DNA of 28,709 nucleotides from JAWXCM01 sp034408745 (GTDB taxonomy: Bacteria; Acidobacteriota; Terriglobia; Bryobacterales; Bryobacteraceae). Under the pieces are notes generated by a model. It did not search any database. It had not been told where the DNA came from and worked only from the letters and a program-made list of their open reading frames with translations. Of this stretch, positions 1 to 6,813 are shown in pieces (within the stretch, counting starts at the first letter, position 1; every line of letters begins with the position of its first letter). Position numbers and translations under genes: made by a program. The DNA lies in NCBI GenBank assembly GCA_034408745.1, contig JAWXCM010000066.1:1-28709 (forward strand), written 5' to 3'.

Positions 1-1
1 G

Positions 2-1222
2 CAGGGCGGTCGCCGGTGTTACGTGGTGAGAATGGGCGATCCTGTTCCACCGCTCGCTCCGCGATCTGTACGCCTCCCACAGCTTTCACGCCTGCTGCCG
101 GGCTACCCTGCGCAGTTCTCGCCTTCCCCCGCCGATCGGTCCAGCTGGAGCGGCGCCGGGCATATTTTTGGCTTAAGCGACGTTTCCTTTCTGTGTCTTC
201 CCGACCTGCCGGACGCGGTCGCCGCCGACCAGCCGCCTGTGGAGGTTCCGGCTGACCCGCCTCCGGCGCCGGAGCAATTTGTGGAATGCTCGACAGGAGA
301 AATCGCTCCACCGCGCGACATCGCTTTGCGCGGCATACCGGAACCGCGCTGCGATGAACAAGGCTACGCGGACTGGGCTGTGGCAATACACCTTGTGGCC
401 GACATGGTCTCGCGTCAGCGCCGGGAGGTGCAGTTTGTGGCGGCGATTCCGCTGCCTGCCGAAGGTTCCGATGCGGAACGCAATCTGTTCGGGTACCTGG
501 TTGGAGGCAGCGCCCCTGGGCCTCTCGGCGCGGCGCTGAGTAACTCGCCGTCCGGTGTCGCAACCGCATTCGTTCAGTTCGTTTTCCCGTGGGTCAAGTC
601 GCCAGGGTCGGCTGCGCTCCCGGGACAGACCGAGCCTGGCGATGGTGCTCTGACCGGGGTCCTGGCCCGTAATGCGCTGACCCGCGGTTCCTATCGCAGT
701 GCGGCAAATCTCGATTTGAAGGATATTTTCGACTTTGTACCCGTGCTGGGACGCGAGGCATGGAACAGCAAGGCGGGCGAATATACATTCCCGGAGCGCG
801 TAACTCTCCTGGGCCCGACGCCTTCCGGGTTAAGGGTGCTCTCAGACGTGACAACGAGTCTGAATGAGAGCTACCGTCCCGCCTCCATCAACCGCCTTGT
901 GTCGGCAATAGTTCGCGCAGCTCGCCGCGCCGGTGAGGACAGCACATTCGAGGTCTCCGGCGAGGCATTGTGGGGACAACTGCGGGAAAGGCTCAACAGC
1001 CTGCTGCGAGGCCTCTTCACCGCCGGAGCGCTGCGGGGCGCAACGGCAGCCGAGGCATTCAACGTCCGTTGTGATCGCAGCACAATGAGCCAGCGGGATC
1101 TCGACACTGGAAGGGTGATTGCGGTGGTGCAGTTTGAAGCGACGGCACCAATCGACACTATCTCCGTGGTGCTGGCATTTCAGGCCGACCAGCAGGTGGC
1201 TGTTTTGAGCGAGGGAGCCTGA
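2..1222 (+). CDS. Contractile tail sheath protein, 5' truncated by window edge
   Basis: This is a tail sheath subunit (Afp2/3/4 type), which polymerises around the inner tube and contracts to drive it into a target. The frame is open to the first bases of the window. The first visible residues (QGGRRCYVVRMG) resemble the conserved sheath core motif that normally lies well inside the protein, so the GTG/ATG codons at 23-34 are probably internal and the true start is upstream. The visible 406 residues end in a typical sheath C-terminal domain: a tryptophan-containing 'EALWGQL' region, then 'GALRGATAAEAFNVRCDRST' and 'DTGRVIAVVQFEATAPID'. A proline-rich insert follows 'CLPDLPDAVA'. The next gene encodes the tube and starts 1 base after the stop. 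Family assignment is firm; which sheath paralogue it is cannot be told. Confidence 0.9.
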   Translation, partial: QGGRRCYVVRMGDPVPPLAPRSVRLPQLSRLLPGYPAQFSPSPADRSSWSGAGHIFGLSDVSFLCLPDLPDAVAADQPPVEVPADPPPAPEQFVECSTGEIAPPRDIALRGIPEPRCDEQGYADWAVAIHLVADMVSRQRREVQFVAAIPLPAEGSDAERNLFGYLVGGSAPGPLGAALSNSPSGVATAFVQFVFPWVKSPGSAALPGQTEPGDGALTGVLARNALTRGSYRSAANLDLKDIFDFVPVLGREAWNSKAGEYTFPERVTLLGPTPSGLRVLSDVTTSLNESYRPASINRLVSAIVRAARRAGEDSTFEVSGEALWGQLRERLNSLLRGLFTAGALRGATAAEAFNVRCDRSTMSQRDLDTGRVIAVVQFEATAPIDTISVVLAFQADQQVAVLSEGA

Positions 1223-1223
1223 C

Positions 1224-1733
1224 ATGGCAGAGAACTCCGAAAACCTGCTGACACCTCTCCTGGTTTTCCGCTTCCACGTGGATTTCGCGGTGGACCCTCT
1301 GGTGTCCGGAGCATCCGGCAACGTGAACCTGTGCAGCGGTGCGTTCTCCGACTGCACGGGACTCGAGGCCACCATGGAGCCCAAAGTCATCAAAGAAGGC
1401 GGACGAAATCACGGGCCGCATCAGCGCGCCGGGCAGGTCACCTGGTCCACGGTAATCCTGAAGCGCGGCATGACCACCACACGTGACTTGTGGAAGTGGT
1501 TTGAGCTGGTGGGAGGAGGCAGTTATTCCTATCGCCTGGCGGCCACAATCACCATGTTCGATCCGCAGGGCGCTGCCGTTCTGGCGTGGAAGCTGGAAAA
1601 AGCAATGCCGATCAAATTCAAGGCGGCCGACTTAAACGCGAAAGGCACCGAGGTCGGTGTGGAGGAATTGCATCTGGCTCATGAAGGAATGTCGCTGCTC
1701 TCTGAAGCTGACATCAAGAGGAAGTTCCTGTAG
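1224..1733 (+). CDS. Inner tube protein, T4 gp19-like (Afp1/Afp5-like)
   Basis: The 169-aa product fits the phage tail-tube gp19 family, which forms the hexameric rings of the inner tube that carries cargo. Diagnostic stretches are 'RFHVDFA' near the N-terminus, 'FSDCTGLEATMEPKVIKEGG' around residues 35-55, 'VTWSTVILKRGMTTTRDLWK' in the middle, and 'EELHLAHEGMSLL' near the end, the usual last strand of the fold. Length is close to the family norm (about 150-170 aa). The ATG lies 1 base after the sheath stop, with a purine-rich GAGGGAG at 1211-1217 as Shine-Dalgarno. Sheath followed by tube is the standard contractile-system order. Confidence 0.93.
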   Translation: MAENSENLLTPLLVFRFHVDFAVDPLVSGASGNVNLCSGAFSDCTGLEATMEPKVIKEGGRNHGPHQRAGQVTWSTVILKRGMTTTRDLWKWFELVGGGSYSYRLAATITMFDPQGAAVLAWKLEKAMPIKFKAADLNAKGTEVGVEELHLAHEGMSLLSEADIKRKFL

Positions 1734-1744
1734 GCGGTCTGGCT

Positions 1745-2935
1745 ATGAATCTCAAGACTGAAGTAAAACACGGCACTCTGACCGCACAAACCGGGTCGGA
1801 CAAAAAGCCCATCCCGGTGCAGTTCAACCCGGTGTCGCTTCAGTACGCCATCACCAACACGCTGAAAGAAGAGTCGAAGGGAAAGCAGAAGAAGCAGGTC
1901 ATCAATCAGGCGTCCGCAAAGCTCACAATGGACCTGATTTTCGACAACACACACGACGGAAAGGATGTGCGTAACACAACCAACCGTATCGCTGCTCTGA
2001 TGGACCCGGCCGAAGGCGGTGCGGATGCGAAGAAGAAGACGGCCAAGGTGGTCCTTTTCGAGTGGGGCGCGTTCAAGTTCCAGGGAATGATCGAGTCCTA
2101 TAAGGAAACGCTCGACTACTTCTCTGGCGATGGCGTACCGTTGCGTTCCTCCGTGAACCTGAGTCTGGTACAGCAGGACAAGATCTTCGAGCCGGGCTCC
2201 AGCAAGGCCGATGAGACTTTGCCGCAGGGTGTGGACGTGCCCAATGGAGAGGCCAGCGACGCGACGTCAACCGCGTCCCGCGGCGGCGACCCGAATGCCG
2301 GGCGCGCAGTTGCCGCAGCGAACGGTCTGGAGAGCATGCGCTTCCCCAGCGGGGCTGTGATAAACGTTGGCGCCTCCGTGCAGTTGGGGGCGGCAGCAGC
2401 GTTTGCCACCGGAGGAGCAGGTATTTCCGCATCGGCCGGCTTTGGCATTAGCGGAGGTGCGGGCTTCGATATATCTGGCGGAGCAGGTTTTGGAATCAGC
2501 GCGGGCGCCGGGTTCGATATCTCCGGGGGAGCCGGACTGGACATCTCCGGCAGCGCGGGATTCGGCGTATCCGGTGGAGCTGGTTTTGGAGTATCTGGTG
2601 GCGCTGGTTTTGGGGTGTCAGGCGGCGCAGGAATCGGCATCTCAGGGTCGGCAGGCTTCGATGTATCGGGCGGACCTTCTTTCGGTTCCTCGGCATCGGC
2701 GGGTGTTTCGTTCGCCGAGGGCGCATTCGCTGGACTGCGGGTATCCGGCACACAGAGCTCATTCAGCCTCGATACCGATTCCTTTCTGGTTACCAGCGAT
2801 TCCGTCTCGCTGGTGACCGACGGCAACGCTTCATTCGAGGTCGGCGGGGCGGCCAGCATTTCCGGCAGCGCTTCGTTGCGTGCCGATGTGGGCGCCAACG
2901 CCGACCTCAGGGCCAGCATTCAGTTCGACGAGTGA
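1745..2935 (+). CDS. eCIS tube-adaptor protein (Afp7-like) with octapeptide-repeat tail
   Basis: The N-terminal part (about residues 1-160) matches the CIS tube/Afp7 family that joins the baseplate hub to the inner tube: 'PVQFNPVSLQYAITNTLKEE', 'AKLTMDLIFDNT', 'VVLFEWGAFKFQGMIESYKE', 'YFSGDGVPLRSSVNLSL'. Residues about 175-220 ('GRAVAAANGLESMRFPSGAV') resemble the degenerate LysM-like segment seen in these proteins. The rest is low-complexity and built from Gly, Ala, Ser, Phe and Ile/Val. It includes eleven tandem 8-residue units (bases 2429-2692) followed by a Ser/Thr/Val-rich beta-like end. Afp7 itself lacks such a tail as far as I know. The tail may be a beta-solenoid or a surface-exposed low-complexity region; its role is unknown. 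The gene starts 11 bases after the tube stop. Confidence 0.85.
   Translation: MNLKTEVKHGTLTAQTGSDKKPIPVQFNPVSLQYAITNTLKEESKGKQKKQVINQASAKLTMDLIFDNTHDGKDVRNTTNRIAALMDPAEGGADAKKKTAKVVLFEWGAFKFQGMIESYKETLDYFSGDGVPLRSSVNLSLVQQDKIFEPGSSKADETLPQGVDVPNGEASDATSTASRGGDPNAGRAVAAANGLESMRFPSGAVINVGASVQLGAAAAFATGGAGISASAGFGISGGAGFDISGGAGFGISAGAGFDISGGAGLDISGSAGFGVSGGAGFGVSGGAGFGVSGGAGIGISGSAGFDVSGGPSFGSSASAGVSFAEGAFAGLRVSGTQSSFSLDTDSFLVTSDSVSLVTDGNASFEVGGAASISGSASLRADVGANADLRASIQFDE
2429..2692 (+). repeat. Tandem 24-bp coding repeat, 11 units (octapeptide GGAGFxIS)
   Basis: Eleven consecutive in-frame 24-base units encode variants of G-G-A-G-F-(G/D)-(I/V)-S. Examples are ASAGFGIS, GGAGFDIS, AGAGFDIS, GGAGLDIS, GSAGFGVS, GGAGFGVS (twice in a row), GGAGIGIS and GSAGFDVS; the last, diverged unit is GGPSFGSS. 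Most third-codon positions vary between units, so the repeat is kept at protein rather than DNA level, although the two GGAGFGVS units are near-identical DNA. Units containing GGAGFD look like the RTX start GGxGxD, but the period is 8 instead of 9 and the Asp is present in only some units. Confidence 0.9.
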
Positions 2936-2936
2936 C

Positions 2937-2943
2937 GGGAGGA
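2937..2943 (+). promoter_or_regulatory. Shine-Dalgarno GGGAGGA for the 54-aa gene
   Basis: A strong purine-rich site lies 5 bases before the ATG at 2949 and just after the upstream stop at 2933-2935. It decides the start: the same frame is open upstream to 2880, but that extension lies inside the preceding gene and has no such site. Confidence 0.6.
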
Positions 2944-2948
2944 CAGAC

Positions 2949-3113
2949 ATGAGTGTTCATATCGACGAAGTCGAAGGCAAAGTGGAACCCGATCCGGCAC
3001 CGCAGAGTGAATCCTCAGGCTCGGCACCGCCGGCAGGTGACACCGATCCTTACAAGCTGCGAATGGAGATAGTTCGTCTGGCGCATCGAAGCGCCCGGCT
3101 TCACGCGGATTAA
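2949..3113 (+). CDS. Small conserved-position eCIS protein (54 aa, Afp6/Pvc6-like position)
   Basis: A 54-residue protein beginning MSVHIDEVEGKVEPDPAP, with an acidic, proline- and serine-rich middle and a short basic amphipathic end ('RMEIVRLAHRSARLHAD'). Its place between the tube adaptor and the hub, and the hydrophobic-acidic start (V-x-I-D-E-V), match the small unnamed gene found there in many eCIS operons (Afp6/Pvc6; DUF5908 in some). Sequence similarity to those is too slight to prove homology. A strong ribosome-binding site supports expression. The stop directly abuts the next ATG (TAAATG), suggesting coupled translation. The function is unknown; a baseplate-assembly chaperone or a small structural plug are both possible. 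Confidence 0.7.
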   Translation: MSVHIDEVEGKVEPDPAPQSESSGSAPPAGDTDPYKLRMEIVRLAHRSARLHAD

Positions 3114-4202
3114 ATGATGTCGGAAAAGCCTCTCAGTCCCGAAGCAGTTTACTCGGCAAGGCCCACCGTGCGCGTAGATCAGCAGGAGTACCCCAAAGTC
3201 TCTGAGCTGATTCTCGCGATGGAGATGCGCGAGAGCGAAGGTGGCATGTCGGCGCTCGAACTGCGTGTCAGCAACTTTGCCAGCGACACGGCGGGGGGAG
3301 GCGATTTCGCGTTTGAGGACGACCGGATTTTGAAGCTTGGTGCAGAGATCGCGGTCTATGGCGGCGAGCAAAATACGCCGGTTGAAATCTTCCGTGGCAA
3401 GATCACCGGCCTCGAATCAGACTTTCCGGAGAACGGGCCTCCGGAGATAGTTGTGCTCGCCGAAGATGCATTTCAACGGTCTCGAATGACACGCAGGACA
3501 AAGGTATGGGACAACGTCAGCATCTTCGACGTTGCCAGCGAGGTGGCCTCGCAGGCGAGCCTGAAGCCGAAGATCACCGGACTCACTGAGAAGCTCGGTG
3601 TGCAGGTGCAGTTGAATGAAAGCGACCTCGCCTTCCTCCGCCGGCTGCTCGCGCGTTACGACGCCGACATGCAGGTAGTGGCGACGGAGATGCACGTGTC
3701 CCCACACAAGGATGTGTTGCGCGGCACCATCGATCTTGAACTCGGGAGCCAGCTTCGGAAGGCACGAGCTCTCGCGGATCTTTCCCATCAGGTGACCGAA
3801 GTGACTACCGCCGGATGGGACCCGGTACAGGGTAAGCCGGTCAGCGGAAAGAGCAGCGGAGCCAATCCGGGGCCGGGTTCGGGAGTGACCGGATCGTCAG
3901 CCCTGCAGACCGCTCTCGGGTCCCGGTCCGAACACACAGGCGCACTTGCTGTCAGCACCAGCGGCGAAGCCAAAGCTCTGGCTGACGCTATTTTCGACCG
4001 TCGTGCGCGCCGTTTCGTCACGCTGACTGCAACCGCGGAAGGAAATCCGGCGGTGCGCGTGGGAACGCAGGTGAATATTACCGGGCTCGGCAAGCGATTC
4101 AACAACAGCTATTACGTGGTGCGGGCCTGCCATCGATTCGATCTTGCGCACGGATATGAAACCGATTTCGACGCAGAATGCGCGTTTATGGGGAAGCAAT
4201 AA
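3114..4202 (+). CDS. Baseplate hub protein, gp27/GpD-like (N-terminal half of Afp8)
   Basis: This 362-aa product (361 if the second ATG at 3117 is used) fits the phage late control D / gp27 family, which forms the trimeric hub beneath the tube and holds the spike. Visible signs are 'ALELRVSNF', 'EIFRGKITGLESDFPENGPP', 'VVLAEDAFQRSRMTRRTKVW', 'SDLAFLRRLLARYDADMQV' (the classical GpD/VgrG hub motif), and near the end 'GTQVNITGLGKRFNNSYYVV' and 'HGYETDFDAEC'. A Gly/Ser-rich linker lies around residues 245-275. In Afp8 the hub and spike are one chain; here they are two overlapping genes (TAATG at 4200-4204). Confidence 0.9.
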   Translation: MMSEKPLSPEAVYSARPTVRVDQQEYPKVSELILAMEMRESEGGMSALELRVSNFASDTAGGGDFAFEDDRILKLGAEIAVYGGEQNTPVEIFRGKITGLESDFPENGPPEIVVLAEDAFQRSRMTRRTKVWDNVSIFDVASEVASQASLKPKITGLTEKLGVQVQLNESDLAFLRRLLARYDADMQVVATEMHVSPHKDVLRGTIDLELGSQLRKARALADLSHQVTEVTTAGWDPVQGKPVSGKSSGANPGPGSGVTGSSALQTALGSRSEHTGALAVSTSGEAKALADAIFDRRARRFVTLTATAEGNPAVRVGTQVNITGLGKRFNNSYYVVRACHRFDLAHGYETDFDAECAFMGKQ

Positions 4203-4897
4203 TGCACAGCATTCTCCAGGATATGACTGCCGGCCCGGCATTGCACGCCAGTTATCTCGCTAAAGTCACATCGGTGCAGGACCCCGACAAGCGGAACCGT
4301 GTGCAGATCAGGTTGCTGAGCTTCGACGGCGTGGGCGAGCAGAACGGTCCGGTGTGGGCCCGTGTCGCCGTTCCCTTCGCGGGGTCGAACCGTGGAGCCT
4401 TCCTGATTCCCGATGTTGGTGACGAAGTTGTGGTCACTTTTCTCAACGGAGATTCGCGCTTCCCGATCGTGGTTGGAGGTCTTTGGAACGGTAAGGATGC
4501 AGCGCCCGAGACTCTGGGAGGCGCGGGCGACGAGGTTGATCGCTGGTCCATCGTTGGCAAGAAAGGCACGCGCATCGCCATCGAAGAACAGGCTTCCGGT
4601 CAGCCGACGATCAGACTGACCACACCAGGGAATGTCAGCGCGGAGGTGACGGATTCCGGCGGCGGCAAAGTGGAGATCAAAGCAGGCGGCTGCACCATCA
4701 CCATCGACCCCACCGGCATCTCCATCCAGACCGGAGCCAAAGTGCAGGTCAAGGCCAGTCAGATCGATATCACCGCGGGCCAGGTGAATGTGAATGCCGC
4801 CATGTCGAAGTTTTCCGGCATGGTGAAGTGCGATGTCCTGCAGGCCACAACCGTGATTGGCACCACTTACACGCCGGGGGTCGGGAACGTATGGTAA
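4202..4897 (+). CDS. Spike protein, gp5/GpV/VgrG-C-like (C-terminal half of Afp8)
   Basis: The 231-aa product has the two parts of a central spike. First comes an OB-fold (about residues 10-105) with 'YLAKVTSVQDPDKRNRVQIR', 'GPVWARVAVPFAG', 'GAFLIPDVGDEVVVTFLNGD' and 'FPIVVGGLWNGKDAAP'. Next is a repetitive triple-strand beta-helix needle (about 120-231) with alternating 'KVEIKAGGCTITIDPTGISI' and 'KVQVKASQIDITAGQVNVNA'. It should trimerise on the hub and point outward as the puncturing needle. I chose the ATG at 4202, which overlaps the hub stop by 1 base; the upstream in-frame ATG at 4178 lies inside the hub gene. No PAAR tip protein follows, which is unusual. Confidence 0.92.
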   Translation: MHSILQDMTAGPALHASYLAKVTSVQDPDKRNRVQIRLLSFDGVGEQNGPVWARVAVPFAGSNRGAFLIPDVGDEVVVTFLNGDSRFPIVVGGLWNGKDAAPETLGGAGDEVDRWSIVGKKGTRIAIEEQASGQPTIRLTTPGNVSAEVTDSGGGKVEIKAGGCTITIDPTGISIQTGAKVQVKASQIDITAGQVNVNAAMSKFSGMVKCDVLQATTVIGTTYTPGVGNVW

Positions 4898-6414
4898 CCC
4901 AACACCTGGATCTGCGCGGCGCCACACTCAGCGCGGCTGTGAACGGACCGTTGATCCTTGAACGGACCGACGCGGATTTCATCACCAACACGCTTGAGGA
5001 TCTGAAGACACCGGAGGGGCGGACACAGCTGCTGGCAACCGCAGCCTCAACGGTCGACGGTAAAACCGGGCTGCTCAAGCTGTTTCAGCCTGTGCACAAG
5101 ACATTCAACCTGGTACTGTTCGAAGCGGTGTGCCTAAGTTACGGGACGCCTCGTCTCGATCCGGCGCAGATTGAAAGCGCGGGAGTCGTGATCCGACGCC
5201 TCGCGGTGGACAGCAATGGGAATCGTAAGACTCCGGAAACCGCGGAGGGCTGGCGCAAGTTCGGCAAACGGCTGCGTGGATGGGTGCGGTTCGATAACGC
5301 CGCCGAAGAAGAGTACGATCCAGACCCGTCACGGCGCCCTCCTCCCCTTCAGGCAGGAAACGCCGAGTTGAATCGCAGGCTCGCGATGCTGTCGCCGTAT
5401 CCCGAGCCGGCGACGGAGGATTTCACGCCACTGTTCGTGGCACCGCCGGATGTCTGTGCCGCTGCCGGCCGCACGATTCTGTATGGTGTGTTGTCGCTCA
5501 CCAGCTCCGAGTTCAGCGAGATCGCCGATCCCCCGCCGACATGGGATCCAGGTATCCTGCAGACGCATCTGCCGACCTACGTGCGCGAGGGTGGACCTCG
5601 CTCCCTGCCACTCAAGGGTCAGACATTAAACTACGCCAGCGCCACGAACTCCAGTCTGAAGGACTTCATCGGAGCCCTGCGTCAGTTCGCCGCCGAGTTC
5701 GGAGCTCTGGAGACTCCCGACACGCCCTTCATGGCGGAGTTGAACAAGATCAACATGGCGAAGGCAGGCGAGCCCTTCCGCGGTGCAGGCGCCTTCGTGC
5801 GCGAAGCGATTGAAGCACTGGTGGTCCGCACGGGTATGAATGGCGGACCTGTGGCTCAGGTGGTGATGCCGGAAAACTGGCCCGCTATGTCCGCGGTGAG
5901 TGCCTCGGCAATCCTTAACGCAGCAGCTGCGACCCTGCGCGGACGGTTCTCTGCCATTGCGGGCTCTGAAGGGCGCTATGAAGACTTCCGCCGTCAGTAT
6001 CGCCTCCAGGCATTCATGCGCGTCCGCCGTCCGGATAACTGCCCGCCGAAGCTGGTGTGGAGCAATCCCAGCGACGTGTTCCTGATAGCTCCCTGGTTCG
6101 ACAACAGCAATACTCCGCCAGTCCGCATCGTGCTGCCAGACTTGTCGCCGGTGCGTCAGCTCAAACCCAACGTCACCTTTGGCGTGCCGGATTCACTGGC
6201 GGCCATACTCCAGAACAACGACCCGAAAGATATGGTCGACGGCAAGGGTTCCGCACAAGGTGGAATCGGCTTCGACTGGATCTGCAGCTTTAGTTTGCCA
6301 TCCATCACAATTTGCGCGTTCATCGTGCTGAATATCTTCCTGTCGTTATTCGACATTATTTTTCAGTGGATGCTCTTCATAAAGATTTGCATTCCGATTC
6401 CAAAGAAGAAATAG
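4891..6414 (+). CDS. Unknown eCIS baseplate-associated protein with hydrophobic C-terminal tail (507 aa)
   Basis: I cannot assign a characterised family. The start at ATG 4891 overlaps the spike stop by 7 bases and gives 507 aa. Most of the protein is soluble: Pro-rich around residues 140-170, with blocks such as 'TILYGVLSLTSSEFSEIADP', 'HLPTYVREGGPRSLP' and 'CPPKLVWSNPSDVFLIAPWF'. The last roughly 45 residues are strikingly hydrophobic ('SITICAFIVLNIFLSLFDII', then 'FIKICIPIPKKK'), long enough to cross a membrane and closed by a basic tail. This stretch is also visibly AT-richer than its surroundings. Comparable hydrophobic tails are, to my recollection, present in proteins at this place in other eCIS operons. 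Its position between spike and gp25 points to the baseplate or tip; a membrane-active or tip role is inference. Confidence 0.75.
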   Translation: MVTQHLDLRGATLSAAVNGPLILERTDADFITNTLEDLKTPEGRTQLLATAASTVDGKTGLLKLFQPVHKTFNLVLFEAVCLSYGTPRLDPAQIESAGVVIRRLAVDSNGNRKTPETAEGWRKFGKRLRGWVRFDNAAEEEYDPDPSRRPPPLQAGNAELNRRLAMLSPYPEPATEDFTPLFVAPPDVCAAAGRTILYGVLSLTSSEFSEIADPPPTWDPGILQTHLPTYVREGGPRSLPLKGQTLNYASATNSSLKDFIGALRQFAAEFGALETPDTPFMAELNKINMAKAGEPFRGAGAFVREAIEALVVRTGMNGGPVAQVVMPENWPAMSAVSASAILNAAAATLRGRFSAIAGSEGRYEDFRRQYRLQAFMRVRRPDNCPPKLVWSNPSDVFLIAPWFDNSNTPPVRIVLPDLSPVRQLKPNVTFGVPDSLAAILQNNDPKDMVDGKGSAQGGIGFDWICSFSLPSITICAFIVLNIFLSLFDIIFQWMLFIKICIPIPKKK

Positions 6415-6810
6415 ATGCCTGCCACACTTCCTCCATATCTGACTGGCTGGCCGTTGCTGCCAACGCCCGACGAGAACGGGGAGATCAACTACCCGACTCC
6501 GGAGCAGAGCGTCCGACACTCAATTCAGATCATTCTGCGTACGCGCCCCGGGGAGCAGTTGATGCGGCCGCGCTTTGGAGCAGGACTGGAGAATTTTCTC
6601 CACGAACCCAGCAATATGACCACATGGCGGAGGATTCGCGATCTGGTTTTCGATTCGCTCACCACCTGGGAGCCGCGCATTATTCTCGATCACGTCGATG
6701 TGACCGAGGTCGTGGACCAGCCCACTCACCTGCGCGTGCGCATCGCCTACCGCATGCGGCGGACGGGCGCTCCGCAACAGCTCAGTCTGACGATGCAGGT
6801 TCAGGGATAA
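6415..6810 (+). CDS. Baseplate wedge protein, gp25/GpW-like (Afp9-like)
   Basis: A 131-aa protein of the GPW/gp25 family, a small wedge component that nucleates the sheath on the baseplate. Family marks are 'SVRHSIQIILRTRPGEQLMR' followed by 'PRFGAGLENFLHEP', 'RIRDLVFDSLTTWEPRIILD' and the closing beta strands 'HLRVRIAYRMRR...QQLSLTMQV'. The R-P-G-E-x-x-M-x-P-x-F-G signature is essentially intact. The ATG immediately follows the stop of the preceding gene with no spacer, so its translation is probably coupled. Confidence 0.93.
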   Translation: MPATLPPYLTGWPLLPTPDENGEINYPTPEQSVRHSIQIILRTRPGEQLMRPRFGAGLENFLHEPSNMTTWRRIRDLVFDSLTTWEPRIILDHVDVTEVVDQPTHLRVRIAYRMRRTGAPQQLSLTMQVQG

Positions 6811-6813
6811 CCC

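Noticed and set aside
2429..2692. Possible CRISPR-like or intergenic tandem repeat
   Set aside because: Units are 24 bases, contiguous without spacers, in frame, and diverged mainly at third codon positions, so this is a coding repeat.
2116..2919. 267-aa minus-strand frame rich in Pro-Ala-Pro repeats
   Set aside because: Its repeats are only the reverse complement of the Gly/Ser/Ala octapeptide repeats of the plus-strand adaptor gene.
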